Source of the DNA: an uncultured Bacteroides sp.
GTDB lineage: Bacteria > Bacteroidota > Bacteroidia > Bacteroidales > Bacteroidaceae
NCBI GenBank assembly: GCA_944319875.1
Contig: CALUFR010000093.1
Coordinates: 1 to 41,741, forward strand
Reading direction: 5' to 3'
DNA: 41,741 bases
How positions within the stretch are numbered: the stretch's first letter is position 1; every line of letters begins with the position of its first letter. The position numbers were made by a program, and so were the translations under genes. This document shows, piece by piece, positions 36,281 through 41,741 of the stretch. The notes beneath the pieces were generated by a model, which made no database searches, was not told the origin of the DNA, and saw only the letters and a program-made list of their open reading frames with translations.

Positions 36281-38665
36281 TTATTGAGGTTGTTCATCTT
36301 CAGACGGTTGTTCTTCAGCAGGGTCGTCATCGGCCACGGGAGTGGTGAATGCTACGGAAGAGGGCGACTGTGCCGTGCCATATTCATTCCGCGCATACGC
36401 CCATACGTAATACCGTGTCCCCGGAACCAGGTCAGTCAAGGTTACAGTAATCACGTTACCTTCCAACGTTCCTTCCTGGCTGTCTTGAGAATAATCCGCA
36501 GATACTCCATAACGGATACCTGCTTCCCTTATATTTGCTGCCCCGCCTAAGTCCAAAACCTCAGCTGTCAGCACAGCCGTAGTCGCCGTATAGGACACCA
36601 CAGTTACATTGCCTACCAAAGGCGGACGCTGGTCTTCACCAATCTGTGCGCCTTCTATGGTACTGGAATTTTCCGTATAAAGGTTCTGCGAATTGCGCAA
36701 TATGCCACAGATGGTTCCCACATACTGATTATCATTACCGGATGTCACCACACCTGTATTGGTACAACGGGTAATTCCGCCTACCATATCGCCAACGATA
36801 CCACCGACATACGAATCATAATCTGAAGCACCGCCTCCGCTTACAGCTCCGTTGTTCGTACATTGGTCTATCAAGCTATAACTATCCGAGCTGGAACCAT
36901 TGCAACAACCGCTGATGCCGCCTACATAAGTAGCGCCCTGATAACCTTTCACGTCTCCGGAGTTCGTACAAGACAGAATGTTCGTGAAGCTGGCGTGAGC
37001 CACAATACCACCGATGGCATAACATTGTAGTCCTTGCCCTATCACACCTTCGTTCACACAACCGGATATCGTCGATTCATACTCCGTCTTGCCAACAATA
37101 CCGCCTACGTAGGCCTGGGTGCTGACGCCTTCCACGCTACCCGTGTTGCTACAATTTTTCAATGTATTACCGCTCTGTCCCACAATACCGCCTACATAGA
37201 GATCGGCCGAATTGGAAGCGGAAGTTACCTTGATGTTCACTGCCGACGAGCAGCCGGTAATCAACGTTTGGTTTGTCCCGCATATTGCGCCGACATAAGC
37301 GCCGTAATATTCATTGGGCACTTCCAGTTGGATGCTACCGGTGACGTGCAAATTCTGAATAGCACCGTCATTCCGGCTAAACAATCCATACAGCTCCGGG
37401 TAATCATATTCCGAAGTCATGTACGTGGTTATCGTAAAGTTACTCAGCGTATGCCCGTTCCCCTTGAACACTTCGTCGGTATAGAGAGTTTCAATGGGTA
37501 TCCAGTTCTCCACACTGCTCATGTCGATGTCCGAGTAGAGATTGATTTCTCCGGCATCATTCTTCCACATGGACATATCCCACTCGTCGTTGTTGCGGGC
37601 GTTGCGGAAGGCTATCAGATCCTCCAGCGTATAGATGCCCGCCTCGCGCGTACCATATATATAGGTAGGACCGTAGTAGGTCACGCCATCGGCCACGCAA
37701 TAGGCGCGAACGTAGTAGAAGTCATCGGCGCTGATGCCCGGTATCACGGCCTCTATCCGTGTGAGGTCTTCCGTGGCGGTATCCACAACCTTGTGTGCCG
37801 CGTCGTCCACGGTGGGCGAAGAGGTGGTCTCGCTATAGCAGAAGCCTTGCTCGGTGATGTTCATGTTGGTAAAGTTCAACGCCATTGCCCAGAAGCCGAC
37901 TCCTTCCTGCGTGGCGGTAGCCTGCGGCTGTACGGGCGATACGAGCGGCGTTTCCTGGAGGGTGACATACATTGTCTCGCTATAGACAATTTCGCCCGTC
38001 TGGTAGGAATGGGCGTAAGCACGCACGGCATAGATGGCGTCGGTCTCGGCCTGGAAGCCCATTGTATATTCGTTGACATTGGAGATGTTGTTGCTATCGT
38101 CGCAATTCCCCAGCGTGGGTTCCGTATAATCGCTCCTTACGGCCTTCCAGCAGAAGCCCAGTTCAAAGCCTTCATTGGAGCCGGTGAAATCCAACTTCGT
38201 ACTTACATAGATAACCGTCCCTTCCTTAGAAGTCACAACCGGCATCGTAGGTGCTTTCAGCACGGCGGGCACGGTGATGAAGTTCTTCACACGCCCGAAG
38301 AAAGTGCCGTTGTCGGTCTCCACATACGCGCAATAATAATAGGTAACCATGGCGGTCAGGCCGGTCAGTGTCACACTGAAGTCCTCGGAAGAACCGCTCT
38401 CCGAAGGCACTTTCCGGTCAAGGTAATAACCAGATTCGGGATCAAAATTGTAATCTTCCGAATAAACGATGCCATAGCCATTGACGCGCTGGTCCGCGGC
38501 GTCCGTTACGGATCCTTCCACCGTGGCCGTGTTGCTCGCCACACTCACAACGTCGCCCGTCTTCACGGTGGGCAGCGCCTCCCAGCTCTTTTCGTCCTCC
38601 TCGCACGCCGCGAAGACGCACGCCAGCAGGGCGCAAAGCAATCCTGTCACTAAATTTCTTCTCAT
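36281..38665 (-). CDS. Surface lipoprotein with FN3-like and GLUG repeats
   Basis: The 794-residue protein starts MRRNLVTGLLCALLACVFAAC; Cys21 is the lipid site and EEDE follows, the acidic signal for surface exposure in Bacteroidetes. Three FN3-like units occupy about 30-345 (each with a YY-x-RAY/AY-x-x type strand, for example TYYYCAYVETDNG and DFYYVRAYCVADG). GLUG-type repeats occupy about 345-660 (YVGGIVGQSGNTLKNCSNTG, YVGGIVGKTEY, YAIGGIVAHASF, SYVGGIVGDMVGGITRCTN), then a last FN3-like unit (YYVWAYARNEYG) and an acidic tail. This is an adhesin-like or carbohydrate-binding architecture. The open frame reaches 38770, but the ATG at 38665 gives the lipoprotein signal and follows a -7 box at 38728-38735. 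First gene of a four-gene operon. Confidence 0.82.
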   Translation of the reverse strand: MRRNLVTGLLCALLACVFAACEEDEKSWEALPTVKTGDVVSVASNTATVEGSVTDAADQRVNGYGIVYSEDYNFDPESGYYLDRKVPSESGSSEDFSVTLTGLTAMVTYYYCAYVETDNGTFFGRVKNFITVPAVLKAPTMPVVTSKEGTVIYVSTKLDFTGSNEGFELGFCWKAVRSDYTEPTLGNCDDSNNISNVNEYTMGFQAETDAIYAVRAYAHSYQTGEIVYSETMYVTLQETPLVSPVQPQATATQEGVGFWAMALNFTNMNITEQGFCYSETTSSPTVDDAAHKVVDTATEDLTRIEAVIPGISADDFYYVRAYCVADGVTYYGPTYIYGTREAGIYTLEDLIAFRNARNNDEWDMSMWKNDAGEINLYSDIDMSSVENWIPIETLYTDEVFKGNGHTLSNFTITTYMTSEYDYPELYGLFSRNDGAIQNLHVTGSIQLEVPNEYYGAYVGAICGTNQTLITGCSSAVNIKVTSASNSADLYVGGIVGQSGNTLKNCSNTGSVEGVSTQAYVGGIVGKTEYESTISGCVNEGVIGQGLQCYAIGGIVAHASFTNILSCTNSGDVKGYQGATYVGGISGCCNGSSSDSYSLIDQCTNNGAVSGGGASDYDSYVGGIVGDMVGGITRCTNTGVVTSGNDNQYVGTICGILRNSQNLYTENSSTIEGAQIGEDQRPPLVGNVTVVSYTATTAVLTAEVLDLGGAANIREAGIRYGVSADYSQDSQEGTLEGNVITVTLTDLVPGTRYYVWAYARNEYGTAQSPSSVAFTTPVADDDPAEEQPSEDEQPQ

Positions 38666-38727
38666 TGTGTTTTTGTGTCTTTTTAAAATTTTATATAATG
38701 AGCATACCTTTCTCGCCCAATCGACCG

Positions 38728-38735
38728 CAAAATTA
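38728..38735 (-). promoter_or_regulatory. -7 box (TAATTTTG) for the envelope operon
   Basis: Perfect TAnnTTTG match on the minus strand, 62 bp before the ATG at 38665. A poor -33 candidate (TTCTG around 38755-38759) lies about 19 bp upstream. It also supports the shorter start of the lipoprotein gene. Confidence 0.6.
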
Positions 38736-38919
38736 ATAATGATTTTAAAAAATACAGAATAATCAAGCAATAAAAATCCTGCCGCCGAAACGTTTTTTCA
38801 CAATAACAGGAGACACAGAGAATGCTTTCGTACAGATTTTTAATAAGGCGTCTGGAGACTTAGTAGCACGTATATTCCATTCAATCCCCGTTTTCATCCG
38901 TTTAGTACCGCATCGCTTT

Positions 38920-39011
38920 CTGACGACACGGGGCGTGACCTCCTGACGACACGAGGCGTGACACCCTGACGACACGGGCCGTGACAACCTGACGACCCGT
39001 GTTGTCAGAGA
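38920..39011. repeat. Tandem array C: four 23-bp units upstream of map
   Basis: Units begin CTGACGACACG at 38920, 38943, 38966 and 38989, exactly 23 bp apart. The first three contain CACG-N3-CGTG dyads (CACGGGGCGTG, CACGAGGCGTG, CACGGGCCGTG); the fourth has decayed (CCCGTGTTGTC). No gene is visible between the envelope operon promoter and map; 38763-38919 shows nothing recognisable. Confidence 0.9.
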
Positions 39012-39063
39012 GCCATACAGCACGGCATGAGAATGCAGGAAAACAACGCGATGAAAGAAGGCG

Positions 39064-39151
39064 TTTAACCGGCTTAAAGCAGAACTTTAACCGTATTAAA
39101 GCAGAACTTTAACCAGCTTAAAGAAGAACTTTAGCCAGCTTAAAGAAGAAT
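39064..39151. repeat. Tandem array D: four 22-bp units upstream of map
   Basis: Units of 22 bp start TTTAACC or TTTAGCC at 39064, 39086, 39108 and 39130 and end AAAG(C/A)AGAA(C/T). Each contains a dyad close to CTTTAA-N5-TTAAAG; the second unit reads CCGTATTAAAG. The last unit ends 49 bp before the map -7 box. It is unrelated in sequence to array C, which lies 52 bp to the left. Confidence 0.9.
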
Positions 39152-39200
39152 GAAACGTACTTTTCCTGCACAAGTCCGTCCGTTTCCCAAAGGAATTGCG

Positions 39201-39208
39201 TACTTTTG
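39201..39208 (+). promoter_or_regulatory. -7 box (TACTTTTG) for map-rmuC-xpt
   Basis: Perfect TAnnTTTG match 34 bp before the map ATG at 39243. No convincing -33 box at 19-21 bp. It lies inside the longer open frame of map, which supports the downstream start. Confidence 0.62.
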
Positions 39209-39242
39209 CAACATTATAACCAATCAAGGAGTTTTTATCATC

Positions 39243-40097
39243 ATGAAAAAACTGATCAAGGGAGGCCGTTTCACTCCCAAAAACTATTCTGACGAGGTGG
39301 AAGCCAAAATACAGCACTACAAACGTGAAGGCGTCCGCCTGCCCCAACGCCACCTGCTCCGCACCGAAGAACAGCTGGCAGGCATCCGCGAAAGCGCCAA
39401 AATCAACACAGCCCTGCTCGACTATCTCTCCGAGAATATCCGCGAAGGCATGTCCACCGCCGAGATAGACCACATGGTCTACTGCTTCACCACCGACCAC
39501 GACGCCATCCCCGCTCCCTTCCTCTACGAAGGCTATCCGAAGAGCGTATGCACCAGCATCAACGACGTCGTGTGTCACGGCATCCCCAGCACCAAGGAAT
39601 TCCTGAAAAGCGGAGACATCGTCAACGTCGACGTATCGACCATCTACAAAGGCTACTTCTCCGACGCCTCGCGCATGTTCATGATCGGCGAAGTAAGCCC
39701 CGAGATGAAACGCCTCGTGGAGGTGACCCGCGAATGCCGCGACATCGGCGTCCGCATGGCACAACCCTGGACACGACTGGGCGACATCGGTGCCGCCATT
39801 CAGGAACATGCCGAGAAGAACGGCTACAGCGTGGTGCGCGACTTGTGCGGACACGGATGCGGCATCAAGTTCCATGAAGAGCCCGACGTGGAGCACTTCG
39901 GCAAACGGGGAACAGGCATGATGATCGTGCCGGGCATGACCTTCACCATCGAACCGATGATCAACATGGGCACGTATGAAGTCTTCATCGACGAGGCCGA
40001 CGGATGGACCGTCTGCACCGACGACGGGCTTCCCTCCGCCCAGTGGGAGAGCATGGTGCTGATAACCGAGACCGGGAACGAAGTGCTGACCGAATAA
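39243..40097 (+). CDS. map: Methionine aminopeptidase, type I
   Basis: Map removes the N-terminal Met from nascent proteins using two metal ions. The 284-residue protein from the ATG at 39243 ([18 protein letters not shown]) keeps all five metal ligands: Asp130 and Asp141 ([20 protein letters not shown]), His204 ([12 protein letters not shown]), Glu237 (TFTIEPM) and Glu269 (QWESMVLIT). The N-terminal 40 residues before the peptidase fold are longer than in E. coli Map (264) and are basic; this is seen in other Bacteroidetes. An upstream in-frame ATG at 39150 lies before the promoter -7 box and inside tandem array D, so I reject it. It leads rmuC and xpt with gaps of 11 and 4 bp. Confidence 0.95.
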   Translation: MKKLIKGGRFTPKNYSDEVEAKIQHYKREGVRLPQRHLLRTEEQLAGIRESAKINTALLDYLSENIREGMSTAEIDHMVYCFTTDHDAIPAPFLYEGYPKSVCTSINDVVCHGIPSTKEFLKSGDIVNVDVSTIYKGYFSDASRMFMIGEVSPEMKRLVEVTRECRDIGVRMAQPWTRLGDIGAAIQEHAEKNGYSVVRDLCGHGCGIKFHEEPDVEHFGKRGTGMMIVPGMTFTIEPMINMGTYEVFIDEADGWTVCTDDGLPSAQWESMVLITETGNEVLTE

Positions 40098-40108
40098 TCC
40101 GCCCCGCC

Positions 40109-41512
40109 ATGGATATACTGATACTCATAGCAGGACTGGCCGCCGGAGCCGCCATCGGCTGGCTGGCCGCCGGCCGGAAGACCGCCGCCGTCAAGGCACA
40201 GCTGGAAGCGGCCCGCCAACGCGAAGACCTGCTGAACCGCACCACCGAAGAGCGCATGGCCCGCGAAAAGGCCGTGGCCGACGAACGGCTGAAAGCGGCC
40301 GACCGGCAGGCCGAAGCACGACTGGCCGAGCAGGAAAAGCACTTCAACGAGCGACTGGCCGAACAACGGCAACAACTGGAGAAACGCCTGGCCGAACAAC
40401 GCGAGGAGGCCGAAACCCTGCACCGCCGCATGAACGCTGAATTCGAAGCCCTGTCCAACCGCATCTTCCAAAGCAAGGCGGACGACTTCAAACGGCTCAA
40501 CGCCGAACACATCGGCAATCTGCTCCGCCCCTTGGGCGAGAACCTCAAGGACTTCCGCGAGAAAGTGGAGCAGGTGTACAACACGGAAGCCAAGGAACGC
40601 TTTTCCCTAAGCGAGCGCATCAAGGACCTCGTGGAGCTGAACAACCGCCTGAGCGAAGTGGCCAACAACCTGACCCGCGCCCTGAAAGGGGACTCCAAGA
40701 TGCAAGGCAACTGGGGGGAGGTCATCCTGGAACGCCTGCTCCAGGCATCGGGACTCATCGAAGGCGAGCACTACGTCCGCCAGGAGTTCCTGCGCGACGA
40801 ACGAGGCGAAGCGCTGACCAACGAAGAGAGCGGCCAGCTCATGCAGCCTGATATCATCGTCCGCTATCCCGACGACCGCGAAATGATTATCGACTCCAAG
40901 GTGTCACTCACCGCCTATGCCGCCTATACCGCCGCCGAAGACAAGGACGAGCAGGCCCGCTGCCTGAAGGCACACCTGCAATCTGTCCGCACACACATCG
41001 ACGAGCTGAGCCAGAAGGACTATTCACACTACGACGTCAAGGCTCCCGACTTCGTCATGATGTTCATCCCCACCGAAGGCGCCTATCTGCTGGCCGTGCA
41101 GAGCGACGCCAACCTGTGGGAATATGCCTACAACAAGAAAGTGGTGCTGATGAGCCCCACCAACCTCATCAGCGCCCTGCGCCTCTCGCTCGACCTGTGG
41201 AAGCGCGAGAACCAGGTGAAGAACGTGCAGGCCATCATCAAGCGGGGCACGTCGCTCTACGAGAAAATAGTCGGCTTCACCGACACCTTCCTCACCCTGG
41301 GCGACCGCCTCGGAAGTCTCCAGAAAGACTACGACAAGGCGCTGAACCAGCTCTCCGACGGAGCGGGCAGCGTGGTACGCCAGGCCGAACAGCTGCGCGG
41401 CATGAGCCTGACGCCCAAGAAACGCATCTCGCCCCGCCTCCTGCCAGCCGGCAAAGAGGGCGAAAAGACAGGCGAGGAATCCGAAACCAATCGAACAATC
41501 CCAAAAGAATAA
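40109..41512 (+). CDS. rmuC: DNA recombination protein RmuC
   Basis: RmuC is a predicted nuclease-fold protein that in E. coli limits inversions between short inverted repeats. The 467-residue protein from the ATG at 40109 has an N-terminal membrane anchor ([19 protein letters not shown]), a long Glu/Ala/Arg coiled coil (about 24-140), and the RmuC domain with [18 protein letters not shown] near 198-215, [12 protein letters not shown] near 249-260 and [19 protein letters not shown] near 301-319. The tail is polar. An open frame extends 35 codons upstream, overlapping map in another frame, but the inner start gives the family N-terminus and fits just after the map stop. Cotranscription with map and xpt is likely. 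Confidence 0.93.
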   Translation: MDILILIAGLAAGAAIGWLAAGRKTAAVKAQLEAARQREDLLNRTTEERMAREKAVADERLKAADRQAEARLAEQEKHFNERLAEQRQQLEKRLAEQREEAETLHRRMNAEFEALSNRIFQSKADDFKRLNAEHIGNLLRPLGENLKDFREKVEQVYNTEAKERFSLSERIKDLVELNNRLSEVANNLTRALKGDSKMQGNWGEVILERLLQASGLIEGEHYVRQEFLRDERGEALTNEESGQLMQPDIIVRYPDDREMIIDSKVSLTAYAAYTAAEDKDEQARCLKAHLQSVRTHIDELSQKDYSHYDVKAPDFVMMFIPTEGAYLLAVQSDANLWEYAYNKKVVLMSPTNLISALRLSLDLWKRENQVKNVQAIIKRGTSLYEKIVGFTDTFLTLGDRLGSLQKDYDKALNQLSDGAGSVVRQAEQLRGMSLTPKKRISPRLLPAGKEGEKTGEESETNRTIPKE

Positions 41513-41516
41513 GGCC

Positions 41517-41741
41517 ATGAAGATATTGAAAGACCGCATCCTCCGTGACGGACGCTGCTTCCCCGGAGGCATTCTGAAAGTAGACAATTTCATCAACCAC
41601 CAGATGGACCCCATCCTGATGAAGAGCATCGGCGTGGAATTCGTGCGCCGCTTTGCCTCCACTCCCATCAACAAAATCATCACGGTAGAAGCCAGCGGCA
41701 TCGCCCCCGCCATCATGGTGGGCTACCTGCTCGAACTGCCC
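41517..41741 (+). CDS. xpt: Xanthine phosphoribosyltransferase, N-terminal part (3' end outside window)
   Basis: The first 75 codons of xpt are present. The sequence [28 protein letters not shown] and [13 protein letters not shown] matches the Xpt family, including the Xpt-specific FINHQ region and the start of the PRPP-binding fold. The enzyme converts xanthine and PRPP to XMP for purine salvage. It begins 4 bp after the rmuC stop and runs off the end of the window. No purine riboswitch is visible because the gene lies inside an operon. Confidence 0.93.
   Translation, partial: MKILKDRILRDGRCFPGGILKVDNFINHQMDPILMKSIGVEFVRRFASTPINKIITVEASGIAPAIMVGYLLELP

Noticed and set aside
38666-38770. Longer N-terminus for the FN3/GLUG lipoprotein
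   Set aside because: It would bury the lipoprotein signal peptide at residue 36 and crosses the predicted promoter.
39150-39242. Longer N-terminus for map (31 extra residues)
   Set aside because: The upstream ATG lies in the last unit of array D and before the -7 box at 39201-39208; the extra residues are not part of the Map family.

Overview
The window looks like a chromosomal segment from a Bacteroidales species, most likely Bacteroidaceae (Bacteroides, Phocaeicola, Mediterranea or a relative). The evidence is the glutamine synthetase III of 729 residues, LL-diaminopimelate aminotransferase, the rnfBCDGEA order preceded by a SoxR-reducing/RseC-type gene, lipoproteins with acidic residues after the lipidated Cys, DUF3078/GLUG/PEGA-type envelope proteins, general lack of Shine-Dalgarno sequences, and several perfect TAnnTTTG -7 boxes. 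It is mostly ordinary core chromosome. No phage, CRISPR array, intact insertion sequence, rRNA or tRNA gene was seen.

Region 1 (1-12.1 kb, + strand) is nitrogen assimilation and amino-acid synthesis: 3' end of gltB, gltD, asnB, dapF, dapL, then an outer-membrane barrel gene, glnK (P-II), amtB and glnA (type III). Ammonium is imported by AmtB, fixed by GSIII, passed to glutamate by GltBD and to asparagine by AsnB; DapL and DapF make meso-diaminopimelate for peptidoglycan and lysine. The genes are very G+C rich at third positions.

Region 2 (12.4-19.2 kb, - strand) is galE, then (reading leftward from 19.2 kb) rseC-like, rnfB, C, D, G, E, A: the complete ferredoxin:NAD+ oxidoreductase ion pump. 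Region 3 (19.4-26.8 kb) holds a wrecked BRO-N/Fic gene, a DUF3078 outer-membrane protein, pyrG, yidC and a MATE exporter. Region 4 (27.0-38.7 kb, - strand) holds a small lipoprotein, the ppk-ppx polyphosphate pair, a glycosyltransferase, and a four-gene envelope operon (FN3/GLUG lipoprotein, PEGA barrel protein, propeller-like lipoprotein, LPP20-like protein). Region 5 (39.2 kb to the end, + strand) is map, rmuC and the 5' part of xpt.

The least explained content lies between genes. Four tandem arrays, each of different sequence but with 22-24 bp units carrying an internal dyad, sit upstream of gltD, between dapF and dapL, and (two arrays) upstream of map. A 97-bp direct repeat flanks asnB-dapF; a perfect 25-bp inverted repeat lies between yidC and the MATE gene; a nested 164-bp inverted-repeat element lies after the MATE gene; and a perfect 12-bp-arm palindrome lies between glnA and galE. 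The P-II protein has substitutions at two positions that bind 2-oxoglutarate in the classical family.
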